Shown here piece after piece: positions 43,000 through 57,000 of a stretch of 64,000 nt of DNA (positions within the stretch are counted from its first letter, which is position 1; each line of letters begins with the position of its first letter). Origin of the DNA: Branchiostoma floridae (lineage: Eukaryota; Chordata; Leptocardii; Amphioxiformes; Branchiostomatidae); contig NC_049994.1 of assembly GCF_000003815.2 (NCBI RefSeq), positions 1,674,145 through 1,738,144 of the forward strand, read 5' to 3'. Under the pieces are notes generated by a model. The model saw nothing but the letters and a program-made list of their open reading frames with translations, searched no databases and had not been told where the DNA came from. The position numbers were made by a program, and so were the translations under genes.

Positions 43000-44140
43000 A
43001 CAGACACCCAGTTTTTGCGTAAAGTTTTAATATAAAACTCACGCTTTTTAACATTTCATTTTCTTGCTAACATGTTTAAGAATGGTAAGCATGCATGCAT
43101 AAAATCAGACAAACCCTGCATGTACATACAGTGTACCGTGTGCTCGTTGTTTGTTAGGTTGCCTGTGACTTACAATATTGTTGCTGCAACAGCTATGAAA
43201 TGATATTCTATATATGACTTACACTGTATCTGAATATGATAGTGACACATGATTCGGTTATAATTACACACAATCTAACAGAAATTCCTAATGATACATA
43301 CCTCGACAGAGATGAAGAAACAGTAATTTACATGTAACAGCTGGATGTTTTCTTTGTCAGCAGACCTTGCCGTATGTAATAGCCACCAGCTGGTTAGGCA
43401 GCCCTGGCTGTACATGTATTTCCTTCCAAGATAAACCAGTACATAGAATGTAAGTAAAGCTGTGACAGTTTTGCTCCAGGGTTGTGTGGGTGTTCACACA
43501 ACGGATCGATACATACTGTAGACAATGTCATGTATTTATGAAGTAGTTCTGAAGATATGAATAGAACAAGAGTTTACAGATAGAATACCCAGCATTGTAG
43601 CAAATATTTACAAGAAGGTCACTCTTTTTTTTATTACTATCTATGTTTGGTGTCATACCAAGGACACACTGAAAACGCCTTAAGGCTGCATGCTCTTCAT
43701 ACGTAGATAAATAAATAGATGTATAAATAAGTGAAAACGTAAAGGTACTCAAAGTATAATGTCTTTTCTTGCGGCAAGACAAAAAAAAATTATGTAACTG
43801 ACATTGAGATGCACATTTTAGCACATTATTCAACATTTATGACACTTATAAAAGCATTTTTGCTGGTACCAACAAATAAACCCTGGCAGAATGTAATCAC
43901 ACTGTAAGCTTTTCTATGAGTTTTTATGATCTGTTGTTCTCACATTTTTATTACCTGACTCTTGTTATCCAATCCATTTGAGATACACATACCATTTAAA
44001 GAAATGGTCATAAAATTGACTTCAAGCATTTTCTAAATCTTCTTAATCTTACATTGAGTACCTTTAAACATATAGGAAAACACAACATACTGTCTAATTC
44101 ATACTCCCTATAGGCTTTGACCACATTCACATCATTGATC
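43000..44140. other. Intergenic, no gene recognised
   Basis: AT-rich. TTTATT at 43947 could be an AATAAA on the minus strand serving gene B, but it is about 670 bases past the stop. Confidence 0.4.
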
Positions 44141-44143
44141 ATC

Positions 44144-44420
44144 TTAAGCTAGGGGCACAACCCGCCGTACGTGCAAATACGTGCTCTCTACGTGCCAAAA
44201 CGTGGGCAATCTTTTGGTATCCGTAAGTGGTAATTATAAGTACCGTCTCCGTACGGACTCGCAGGAAATTCGACGGATTTGGGAGCACGCAGACACGCCG
44301 TAGAACTTTAAGTGCATGCAGAAATTTCTCTGCGATCGGGAACGTGTCAGTACGGACGACGCGCCTGCCCTGTACAGCCAATGAGCACACAACGCACTGG
44401 CTCTGTGAGTTTTCTCACAG
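44144..44420. mobile_element. Half copy of the AGGGCACAACCCG element
   Basis: The left end TTAAGCTAGGGGCACAACCC followed by CGTACGTG matches the 30103 element. A matching right end was not found. Confidence 0.45.
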
Positions 44421-44444
44421 TCAGTTTTCTCACTGCACAACATA

Positions 44445-44590
44445 TGGGGGGGGTCTAAATCACAGCATAGGGGTCCAAATTGCAGCAGATGGGTCTAAAC
44501 CCCAGTATAGGGGTCCAAATGACATCTATAAGGAGGTCCAAATCAAAGCATAGGGTGTCAAAATTACAGCATATGGGCCCCTATGCTCAG
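44445..44590. repeat. Five-copy tandem repeat in the gene B 3' region
   Basis: About 25-28-bp units of the type GGGGTCCAAATCACAGCATA, partly degenerate, ending about 30 bases from the gene B stop codon. Confidence 0.85.
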
Positions 44591-44619
44591 AATATGCTGA
44601 GAAAACTGGAACACTCTCT

Positions 44620-45016
44620 TTACTTGCCCAGATACATGGTCATGGGCACGGCCAAGGCAACGCTGATGACGTACAGGACAAGGCACAGCCTGTCCAGGAC
44701 CTTGGTGAGCAGGGTGTAATCGGACACCTCCTTATCGTTCTTCATCACCTGCTCCTCAGCCATGCGGATCAGGTTACGCAGGCAAGAGGTCTGTTCCTCC
44801 AGGGCTGCCTCCAGGCGGGTGGGCGGGCCGGAAGGCTGGCGGGTTGTCTCGGAGACAGTGGCGGGGGTCTCCACGTCGGTCACCACCACACCATAGGCGG
44901 GAACAACGCGGTTGGTCCGCTCAGGCCAGGCCATCTTCCCGCCGGTCAGGCCAGCCTCTTCATCCCCGCTCGCAGCCTCCTTCTCTGGCTCTGTGAGGTC
45001 TCCTAGCAGCAGGAAC
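44620..45016 (-). CDS. Gene B last exon: cytoplasmic loop, M4 and stop
   Basis: Phase 2 acceptor GTTCAG/GTTCC. It reads FLLLGDLTEPEKEAASGDEE, a Pro/Thr-rich loop, LEEQTSCLRNLIRMAEEQ, then DKEVSDYTLLTKVLDRL and M4 (CLVLYVISVALAVPMTMYLG). It matches gene A at both ends. The middle differs, with no 11-residue repeats. Stop at 44620-44622. Confidence 0.92.
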
Positions 45017-48000
45017 CTGAACAAACATCAACAAAAAAGTATAAAGCTGGCAATTGGATTGAATTGCATCCAAAAGAAGTTAAACTGCCCTAAAAGATTG
45101 GTCACTTCGTTCTGGGTACAAGATCAAGTGTGGAAAGCAATTTTCTTACTCAAATCAACCTCTTACTCATTGTCTTAGAAACAATTTAGGCAATCAACAA
45201 AGTAAAAAAAAAAACAAGCCGTGATGTGGAGGGCTTCATATGTATTTTGCTTTTCAGTACAACCCTAAAATATTGTTTTGAGTAGTACGTACTTTGCCAT
45301 GTAGTAGAGAAAGAAAGTCTTTGCCATTGGAGACAGACTCCCCTCCTTGTCGTGGAGGCTGATGATGTACATGGTGAAGAGGAGGAAAAGTCCCATCAGC
45401 GCCATGCACACGACGATTAGCGAGGCTGTAACATAACGCGTGGTGAACAGTTACAGGTATGTTCCGTGACATCTTTATGGGATTAGAAATTGGAAAATGG
45501 GGTTCTTGAATCACAACTTAAGTAGCATGTCCCCGACATTATGTTCTCAGCGGAGTCTTACCGGACACTCAGAAAGTTACCTGAAGATCGGCCAGGTAAA
45601 TGCCAGTTGAGAGTCAAGAGCCTAACTTTCCAGTTTCTAGAATACTAAATGAATCGAATCAAAAGCTATTTTGTGCTCAACTGGTTAAAGGGTGAGTTAC
45701 GGCCCAGTGGACAAAAGAAGAACAGGGCAATTTCTGTCCTCACCGAAAAATGGCAGCGCTCCTTTCACAGGAAGTACGTCCGTGACAAACACGAGAGACA
45801 CGACCATGGAGAGCAGGATGGTCACTCCGAAGGAGATCCGGTCTCCCTTGTCTATGGGCATGATAAAGGTGATGGTCATCAGCACCACCAGGATGACGCA
45901 GGGGGCAACAGTCGTGGCGATGTGGAACAGGGGGATCCTCTCTAGCTGAACAGCGAAGCACGACTCCTTGCTGCCTTTAGCAAAGATCTTGTCTTTCCGA
46001 TTCCATTCGCCATCGTCTTGTGGGGGAGACCAGACGTCACAGGAACTACCATCTCCGCATTCTGTGTCCAACAAATGATTTTAAAGAGATAACATAAGAA
46101 TCCAATTTTCTTCTTTCCAATTTATGAGAAAGGCACTATAAAAACTTGACTAATGAAAACCCCGCGTAATAAGAACCATGATGACCCCAATGCATTATAT
46201 TTGACTGGCTTCATTATCACAACTTATTCTGATTTACGCATACTTAAAGCATTCGTAAATATTTGCGTTGATTTTTACCCTTTACTTTTAGATATTCGCA
46301 TATGCTTAAATCTTGGATTTCGTACTATACTCGTGTTAAACTATTTGAGGTTAAGAAATAAAAAAAGCAGATAACATGCATAAATATCCTTTTAGTCCCG
46401 AGTTCTTTATTACGCTGCCCTCGTAATACTACAGTAATTGACCTGATATCATTACATAAGATATCTGCAAAACTTACCGATGGTTTGCTCGACAGCAGAG
46501 GATACAGAGAAACAGATGTGGCATTCCATGGTGTCGGCAGGGAAGAAGAACGGGTCTGCATCACAGATGGTGCTGGTCAGAGTCTCCACCCTCCATGTTA
46601 CCGTACCATCGGTGCTGATCACGATCGGTACGTCCTTCGGCAGACCTCGGTACAAAGGATCAGCACTGTAGAAAAATGAACAAAGTGTCGACAATTTTCT
46701 TTCACTGGACATTATAGAATTTTTTCAACAACCACTGTTTCTTCGTATCAAAGACAGATGGAAGGCTGCCCACAAGTAGTGAACTGCTCATGTTGTGTTG
46801 TACTGAAGTTAGAATCCTGCAATATCTGGCCCGAGAAAATATTCTGTTTACTATTAAAATAAAAATTTTCTTTGTCAGAGGAACAAGTTTGCTACACGTA
46901 TAAGAATTCAGTATCTCTTCTATCTGAATTGGGTTGCTAGATTTATTCAGTACTGAATCAATGTTGAGATCTGCCTTCAAAATCCTATTATTTATCTATA
47001 GTCTACCGGCATTCTTCATGACGTGAAACAGCAATTTTTAAGACTAAAATTGGACTTAAATTTCAACTGATCAACTCCAGACTTTGTCAAGGAATTGACA
47101 AATTTGGGTAAGTCAGTTTTTGTGTTGGAAATTGCATTTTAACTTTACCAAGAATGACTTCTACGAACACAGATGGAATTTCAAGTTAATCTACCAGCAT
47201 GTGGAAATATTGACAGGAAATATTGAGAAGAACTAGAGGACTGGTCGAAAGCTTGCTGGTAAACGCTTTGTGTACGGTATGTGTATGGTCTTGAAGTATA
47301 TAATTTCTTTCAAAATGTTTACCATCATAGATGAACTTACATACAAAGATTGTAACTTATGTCAGTAAATTAATATCTACATATTTCTGCAAAATCAGAT
47401 TTGTCAATTTTGATCACTTGGTAACCATTTAAGAAAAGATGACATACTTCATCTTCAGAGTAAATGCCGGGGTCCAGATGCTGCTGCCAGACAGGGTGAG
47501 ATTCTGGATGTTCCCGTAGTACTCTGGCTCCCACTTCAGTCGGCTGTCCTGCCAGGTCTGAAACAAAACAAAATATATTTTTAGATTCATGAGAATAGAA
47601 AATCCCTTAAACCTTTGAATCATATCACGAAACGACATAAATGGAATATTTTCTGTGCCTGTACTTTGCATGGGGTCAACTTACGAAGTCGATGGCAACA
47701 GAGGCAACCAGCAGCTCCTTCTTCTCGTCCTGTAACAAAAGTCATCGCAATGATTAGTTGCATTTGTTTTACATCTTTGGGTTATCTATTTGCTGTAGAC
47801 CAACAAAGATTGTAAGTGTGTTATGGGTGCTAAAACTTACCAAGTCGACGATCTGTCCCACAGAGCCATTGAAACGGATGACGGACCGAGAGCGCTTCGA
47901 AGTTTCAGTCTTAGTTTCAGTTTCAGTCATAGTGTCAGTTTTAGATTCAGTTTCAGTCAAAGTGTCAATTTTAGAGTCAGTTTCAGTCGTTATTTTAGTT

Positions 48001-51000
48001 TCAGTCTCAGTCTTATTGTCAGGTTCAGTCTCAACCTCAGGCGCGTGGTTTTTGTTGTACACATCGAGTAGCTCCTTTTCCAGCCTACCCTTCATATCAA
48101 CTAAGGAAGGAAAAAGTACATGCTTATCAATAGGATAACTTATACGAACGGGATGTTCTGTAAAAGTTCAAAATGATCATGATCTATAACCATATTTTTT
48201 CAGTTAATTAATTTTTACCAGTTTTCTAATAATGTCTAGCTTATAATCATTAAATTTTTATCCTATACTCCCAAATAGTCTACAACAATCACCTGAACAG
48301 CTGGGCTTGTCATACTGCCAGAGGCCTCCATCAGTGCACCTCACGTCGGTGGGAGCCCCGGGCTTTAGTGAGTACCCCACGTTGCAGGTGTACGCGACCC
48401 TTTCCCCGACGTTGTAGAACCTTTTGAGAGGGGTTCTGTGGCCGTAGTTTGGAGGACCCAAGTCCTCGCAGAGAAAGGCGTCTGGGGGTGATAGTAATAA
48501 GGCAATAAATAGTACATTAAATACATTACCTTCAAACATTGTCAAGGAAGACATTCGTGCAAAGCGCCGGATTCGTATGAGGCCAATAATCAACAGAAAA
48601 CCAATGGCATAATAATCTTTATGCTTCACCAGGCTTTCTTTACTCTTCCTTAAAAACAGAACCAAAGGTATGGAAAAAGAATCTGAGAGGAAAGTCTTTG
48701 GCTTTCGTGCACAATTTTGGGGTTAAATGTTGTATGCTTTAAAATTTAATCATGGGCCTTTATGTTTTTATCTTAACCCCTTGATAGATTTTGATTTTAA
48801 AGTCAATTGCGACAATCGAGAAAATGAATTTGGGAGGCCTAAGAAACATGGCAAGGTTCAGAGGATGTCTCCTATCTTGACAAGACAACTTACGGCACTG
48901 AATGACGTCACAGTCCTCCTGACTGCCATCTTCCGTCATGCAAAATGGCCGCCCGAGTCCAGTAGGGTTGCGGCAGTAGTTGTTGTCCAGGTTAGCCCAG
49001 GGGTACTTGGTCGGGTAGAAACCTGCCTGTGCAGCGGACCAATCCACACAATCTGCCCCGGATGTAGTTTTACTCCGTGTACCGCGGTAGTTCATGCCAT
49101 TCCCATTGTAGCAAACTGGGAATGAGAAATTGACAAATATGAATTGTATAAATGTTCAAATGATGATGCATTCCTGAATGTGTATCGTGAAATTAAAGTT
49201 CCTTTCTGCTCTGCGAAGTGATTATGCAGGAAATTGTAAAATCTGAGTAACTGAGTGACGATATCATTAAGTACATGACACTTTGTTCACATAGTTTTTC
49301 TACAAAAATTGTGAAAAAGAAATGTTTTAAACATCAATAATTCTTAAAGAAAGTTGTTGGATCAAAAACTTTGTGACGAGCTCTATCCACCTACACAATT
49401 TGAATTCAAAATAATAAGTTTGAAATTTTAACCAGAATTTGGCACCCCGGAGGTAACGATTTTTCCTCTGGCCCATTGGCTACCAGCTAATATCAAGCAA
49501 TGTGTCCTTACTTTGGTTGTTCTTCTTGTCTGGTTCAGGGTTCCAACAGGCGTGGGGTGGTGACGGAAACAGGTCACAGGTAGGGAACCGGTTCTTCGCC
49601 CGGTCATCAGCCATGTGGAGGACTTCCTCACACCACGAGCGGCACGGCAGCAGTTGTGTGCCCCTACAAAACAGGCAGGTTTAGAGACACTCTTACATAG
49701 TGAGGTTTTTCACCACCCCTGGCAAGAACAGAAACTTAAAATAGATTTAAAAATCAAATGCATCCAATTTCACCGCAAACATTTTCATTGCAATCTTAAG
49801 TATAAAGTAGTTGTCATTCATCATTTGATCTTAGAAAAACCCAATGAATGTATTGAAACTGTCCAAATCATTGCCACTACTTCCAGTGAGAGGCTACAAG
49901 CTTACATGCACGAGGTCGTGTTGTCTCCTTGTGAAGACGAAGTGCAGGATGTGTTGTTCTCTTCGGAGACAAGACATCGCGGAAAGATGACCGTAGATGC
50001 AAATTCCCGGAACTCAGGATGCCGGTTCTCTGCGTGGCTAGTCGAACTGTCGAGCAGCTTCACGACAGAGGAATTCTGTATCTCCTCAAACGTCGTCTGT
50101 TCCAGCTGATTCGGCAGCATCGCAAGTCTGCCTCCGAGATTCAGATTCACAGGAGTTGACAAACACACTAAAAATTATAACAATAAAAAAATAGCTTTTA
50201 ACATCTTCATAACGGTAACATAAGCAATCACAGGGGGCACTTATCAACAATACTTTTATTTTTTTTATTTATTGATCTTTTGGGTAGTCCCTTCAGTTAA
50301 CGTAGTAACTGATTTCCAAGGGAGCCCTATATACATGTTCGCACAACGACGGGTTATACCGCCCCTTACGGGGTGACACACCCGTTCGGGTGAATGATGT
50401 AGATCACCATGTGGCTGATACGAGACAATCATTGATTGGGAAATCTACCGAACATGAAAATACATCCTTATAGAAGAAAATGTGCAAGAAAAATACATAT
50501 TGAATGAATCGTTTCCACAAAACAGATACTGACCGTTGCCTGCAGCAATTCTCATGTTTTATTTTAGATCTGCTCTTATGTTTTTTCAGTTTTGATAACC
50601 ACGACAGAACAGTTATCAAAAACAACTAGAGCTTAAAGGTTGCAGAACAAAGGACAGCAGAAAGGAAATGATGAACATCAGGTCCGTTGAATATGATTTC
50701 TCGCAGAAACTTTTACGTACATATACAGATTTAAGAACCATGTTAACTTACCACAACCTTCCTCGTCACTCCTGTCTGTACAGTCCGCCCGCCCGTCACA
50801 CCGCTTCCACGTCAGGATGCAGGCATTTCCGTGTCCGCACTGGTGGTACCCCAGGGGGCAGTCAATTGCTTTGTGACAAATATTTTGTTAGTCCTTCAAT
50901 CAGTAATTATCAAGTTTTGAGACCAGACAAGCATATATTAAGTATTAAAACCAGATAAAACTAGTTTCAAAGACCACGTTCATAGTCATGCACTTGTGCA

Positions 51001-54000
51001 AATATGCAACAGTAGCAAAACAATCCATCCATGGTACTGCTTTAATCGCAGGAAAGAATGTTCTATATTTTGAGCCAGGGATGGGATGAATTTTCCACCA
51101 GGACAAAGACAAAACGGTATTTTTTAAGTAGGATAACATATCAATTTCTAACCGTAGCTATGGGACAGTTAATGTGCTATGTTTAAGTTATTTGCAAGGT
51201 CTAGAAAAAATGTTGTGTTTCCTGTTTCAGTCCTGAAAAAATAGGGTCGGCAGGTAGGGGTTATCTGTCTTTTTTTCTAATGTTTCAAAGGCTTTGACCA
51301 AAACTGTAGTGATACAGCACATTAAACAAAGTAAAACTGAAATGCATGAGGGCACAGCACCGTTGGGGTAATACCGCCCCTTACTAGGTAGCATACCATT
51401 TCCTCTCGGAAACTTATATTTTCAAACTTTATATGTCAAACTTTGATTTTGTGCATATTGGTTGCAAATATGTGGATATGTTTATCCTTCAGCAGAATGC
51501 AAAACTTTTGTTTTATTTTCTTGCACAGTTTTTGGCCCACTCAATAAAAGGCTCGGGTCTGCAGTTTTGTTAGGGTCGGTCGAGAAACAGGAAACACAAA
51601 AATTTTTCCTAGGCCTAACTAAGCACGTGACACACCATCATTCAGCTGGCAGATGAAGTTGAGTGGAGTTGAGCAGGGCGCGTCGTTCCAGCCGGAACGG
51701 AAGTGGTTGGCACAGACTTCTCCTTCCCCTTCATTGTTGGGTTCCCCCGGCTGCCACCCCCCATTCGGCCAGTCCGTGGCTATGTTGTATGGAGTTCCAT
51801 CTTCCCACATCCACCCTCCCTCGCCGCTCTGATCGCTCAGGCCGAACCAGAAAGGGGAGTTGGGATCCACGGTGTCCTTCAAGTCCTTCAAGAAGTCGTT
51901 CGCGTCTTCGTCCTTCGGCATGGCCAGGAGCCTCCGGTCCGCTGCACACACCTGCCTGGCCTGGTTGTAGGTTTTGCCTTGGTTGAAAGCCTTGAAGCAC
52001 GAACCCCCATAGGCAGAGTAGCCAGAAGGACAGCCTGCAAATAAACATGTTCTAATCAAGTCAGTTTACAAGCGCAAATTGTACTACCAATGCACCTGCT
52101 CTGGAGTAATGATTTGCCCTTGATAATCCAAAACAATATGTACTCCATGAACGAATACATGTATAATCAGCATGTCAAGACAAGTCATACTCACTAACCT
52201 ACATTTCAACAAAGAATTTCTCTGACGTGTTTCTTGTAACCTAGTAAGTAACCTGAAAGTTTGCATGTACATTAATGTTTATCTCTCTGGCTTATATGTA
52301 TATTTCCACCTATCAACTGTTAAAAAAATGTTCTAACTACAAGTTAGAGCAAGGTGTTAGAGTCCAGCAATAAGAAATGCAGATTGTTTTACGTATTTCT
52401 ACGGAACAGAAAGAAACACAAATAGGCAGAATAAAACAGAAAATCTGTCCTTACTAGTACTACCAGTAAAAGGGGTGGTGGCCGAAGACGTTGGTTCGGG
52501 GCTGGACCCTACAGTCGCGGGTTCGGTACTGGACCAGACATTCGTGTGCTCGGTGCTGGAGCCGATAGTCGTGGGTTTGGTGCTGGAGCCGACAGTCGTT
52601 GGTTTGGTGACAGTCGTGTGTTCGGTGCTGGAGCCGACAGTCGTGGGTCTGGTGCTGGAGCCGACAGTCGTGGGTTTGGTGACAGTCGTGTGTTCGGTGC
52701 TGGAGCCGACAGTCGTGGGTCTGGTGCTGGAGCCGACAGTCGTGGGTTTGGTGACAGTCGTGTGTTCGGTGCTGGAGCCGACAGTCGTGAGTCTGGTGCT
52801 GGAGCCGACAGTCGTGGGTCTGGTGCTGGAGCCGACAGTCGTGGGTCTGGTGCTGGAGCCGACAGTCGTGGGTTTGGTGCTGGAGCCGACAGTCGTGGGT
52901 TTGGTGCTGGAGCCGACAGTCGTGGGTTTGGTGTTGGACCCGACAGTCGTGTGTTCAGTGCTGGAGCCGACAGTCGTGTGTTCGGTGCTGGAGCCGACAG
53001 TCGTGTGTTCGGTGCTGGAGCCGACAGTCGTGGGTTTGGTGTTGGACCCGACAGTCGTGTGTTCGGTGCTGGAGCCGACAGTCGTGTGTTCGGTGCTGAA
53101 GCCGACAGTCGTGTGTTCAGTGCTGGAGCCGACAGTCGTGTGTTCGGTGCTGGACACGACAGTCGTGTGTTCGGTGCTGGACCCGACAGGTGTCACTGCC
53201 CAATGAGCACAGAAAACAGAGGTCGTCAAACCACAAAGGTTCCACTCAATCGCGAGTTCTTACCAATTTATACAATTTGCATGATTTATGTGTCATGATG
53301 TTCTACTTTATCATGCTTCTTTAGTTTGAAATTCAGGCAGCAGAATTTTAATTTTTTTGCAAATTTTGACTTTTGACCAGGACGTGCAAGCTATGGTCTT
53401 GATTTGAAACTGCAGGGGCGTTTTTGTCAAAACTTTAGAGGGAGAATAACTGAACAAAGGAACCATGGGTTTCCGTGATATTTACCAGGCAGGTAGCTTA
53501 GACAGAGATAAAGAAAATGAAATGCAAACTTTGCAAATTGGGACTTAGTTTGCATAATTAATGAGGAAAATCGATATTTGAAGTGTTTGTCATTGTCGGA
53601 CTCAAATACATGTAACATATGTAGTCAAAGGCATTATCTGATCCCAATGATGCAAATAAGTTTCTAATTTTCATAGCTAATGTAAAAGTGCCATAGGTAG
53701 AAAATGATTGGACTGTTAACATTGTAACATGTGTACGTTAGTTAAACGCGGACATAACCAAGCATAGCTTTGTAAACGTGGAACCATTTGCATATTCGAA
53801 ATTTTTCATGGAGATTTGAGGTCTCCGAACTCTTGCTAAATTTTCCATTAGTTGCACAGAATGTTACAAAATGTTTTTTTTTCGTACAGTAACACATTTC
53901 GGACTACATTGACGTTATGATATGCTTGATGTACATTAACTGGAAATTTTGATACGCTTTACTAAGTCCGGAGTAAAGATTTAGTTACGCGGCGCTAGCC

Positions 54001-57000
54001 TATAAGAAATAGGCATGTAGCCGGAGCCAGGAAAACGCTCCCAATACTTAAAATGAATAACTTTTATCATGGACACGTCCTTGCTTTCATTGTGCATATT
54101 TGTTATTCCTCGTATGGAAAAAAATGCTTATCATTGTTATGTATCATGTGATTATATAATTTTTAGTCTGTGTGTCTGTCTGTTTGTTTGTCTGTTCATG
54201 TTTCTTTATTTCAGTAGTCAGCATACCTCTGGATAGATGACGATTATGCAAAAAAATCCTAAATTGCATAATCAATTCAAATGTTTGATTATTCTTCTAA
54301 ATGATAAATGATCAGAATGTCCATATATTGGACTGTCCACACTGTGACATGTGTAATAAGCATAGATTATGTAAATGCTGAAGTTTGCATATTCATTTGC
54401 ATATTCAGAATATTTCATGGAGATATGATATCAACGGACTCTTGTTATGTAATGAAATTATCTTTACCCCCAGTCTGGTTTCGCACTCTGTATCTGTTAG
54501 GAGTTGTACTTACCAGTGGTGACGCCAGGGGGCGCTGCCGTGGACAGGTAGATTCCCCATGGTATCTCGAGGCCATCTGCCAGAACAGTCTTGGTCAGGT
54601 CGGACTTGGACAGCCTGGACGTGTGAAGCAAAACATATTGTTACCTCCATGTAAAATGGAGGTATAGTTTTGAGTGTGTCTGTGTGTGTGTCTGTGTGTG
54701 TGTTTATGTTTCCGGATATTTGTGAACATCATAACTTGAGAACCTCTTGATGGACTACGATGATATTTAGTATGTGGGTAGGGGTTGGAAATACGAAGGT
54801 CAAGGTCAATTATGGACCCCCTGGTGTGTGACCTTGGTACTGCAGCGTAACTTCCGGTTTTGCTATCTTGGTGTTCTGAACATTCTATGGTCGAGATTTT
54901 TAAGCATTAGATAGCTCTTGTGCTCAGGAAAAAATTACATAGGTTTGGGCCCCCTAGCGTCTAGGTTTGGGATAGCAGGGGCATTTTTGTCAAAAACTTC
55001 TGACGAGGATAAGTCAACAAGGGAACAACGGATTTTCATGATTTTTCGTATGTAGGTACCTTAGACAATGTTGTACAAGATAAAATGCTAATTATGCAAC
55101 ATTTGCATAATTAATGAGAATATTCTAGCAGTTTTTCAATGTATCTCTCGTCCCGTACGTGATATGGTCGTGACATTTGCGTAGTAGATAGCTTTTAGCG
55201 TCATGACAAAGTGGAGCAAGTTTCAGTCCCCTAACATTCAATTGTGCAACTGCAGGGGCGTTTTTGTCAAGACACTCCAAAGAGGATAACTGCAGAAAGG
55301 AACGGCGGATTGCCTGCATTTTAGGTATGCAGGTAGCTTAGGCAAATATGTAAAGCAGGGTACGTATATCTGTAAAGGTTTCTAGTGCGTTTGTTGCATG
55401 TATAGCAGCTGCATGTATGCTCATGACAAAAATGAAATTACGAAAAAAGCAAAAGTAGTAGAGGGAGCTTGTACTACACGGCAACTATAGGAGCAACTAT
55501 GGGAAGTCTGCTGGTGTAGATTCCCGTCTCTTATACACCCTGCTTTACACACTCATCCTACACACCAACAGTTAAATGCTATGTAGTGGCTCTACCTCCC
55601 AAAAGAACTAACAAAAGAAGGCATAGATAATTTATTTTGCCATTTCTGTCTCACTGGGGCTATTCAAGTTTAGCAAAGGTGTTCGAAATAGAATAGGGGG
55701 TTCAATTTGTTCGATATGGCGTTCCCGGGAACGGTCCATTTCAGATTGGGTACTAGAAATTGTTTTCAGTAGGTAAAGTGAATTTCCTGACTTTCCGATT
55801 TTTCCCTGCCAGGGGGATGTTGATGTATCCCGCCAGTTAGACGACCAGTAGACGAAGTCCTCATCAACCGCAATTCCCTTAACATACTTCCCGTCCTCAT
55901 ACAGCACTTGTCGGATATCGTTGCCCAGCAGGTCTGAGGTGTAGATGCCGTATTTCTGATCACTGTAGTACAGCCGATCCTCTAAATGGGATGAACAAAT
56001 ATAGTGATCAATAGTTAGACATGCACATAAGTAATGCTTTACACGTACTGGCATTGCAAAGATCAATGAGCCAGTGACATAGTCATAATACTATGATTCC
56101 GGTAATATTACTTAACTAACCAGAAATTGTTCCGCAAGTTGATTAATCATTCATTTTGTTACAAATACAAAAGCGTATCTGCAACACGCCCCTAAGTAGT
56201 GTCTATTGTCTCACCATTTAAGTCTATTGTAATGGCTCTGGGATTCGTCAGACCCCCGATGATTTTGCTTTTGTTACTTCCGTCCATCGCAGCCCGGACA
56301 ATCCTGATATTACTGTCCACCCAGTACAGGGATCTGTGAAAAAAAGGTACGGAAAATGAAAATGCTATATGTCCGCGAAATGTTAGGTAATTATTGTCGT
56401 TTTATTGTACATTATCTCATTGATTATGTGAATGGAGGTAAGTAGCATTATCAACTTGTACTATCTAAAGTAGATATATGGCAGGTGAAGGAAGAAACCT
56501 GATTTGATATGATATGATATGATATTACCTTCTCTACGGAGAAAATGACATTCATGTAAATGCCATGAACTTATTAATGAAGCAGGTATTATTTTTCGTC
56601 ACTTTGCACCATGCGTATGTTTACTTTTTCGCTACAGATGTTATATTATCTCAAACTGCCCATTTTATAATCAAGAGAGAAAAAACCTCTTGAAAGAAGT
56701 CACCAAATTTTATCCTAATATCTCCAGGTTTACAGACAAAATGGGATCTTTCGTCTTCCACTGTCTCCAAAGGTGAAGAGACTGTAGAGATTTTTTACGC
56801 CTTGAAAGCTTTTGGAATGATGGCCCTGCAGCTTATATCCGTCTCGTATTATTAATACTCTTTAGTTGTATTAGTAGTACACAAACTTCGCACGGTAAAG
56901 TTTCTGGAAGGAGGCACGGCTGCACGCCCCCTGGTCGGACCCGTCCGTACCGTCAAGTACGAGTCGTACCGGTCCCCCCCAAAAAAAAGGGTGTTTGGTG

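Noticed and set aside
52475-53298. Two plus-strand ORFs of 243 and 250 aa (LEPTVVGLV and GAGADSRGF repeats)
   Set aside because: Shadows of the 27-bp repeat in the gene B mucin exon. The minus strand has correct splice borders and phases.
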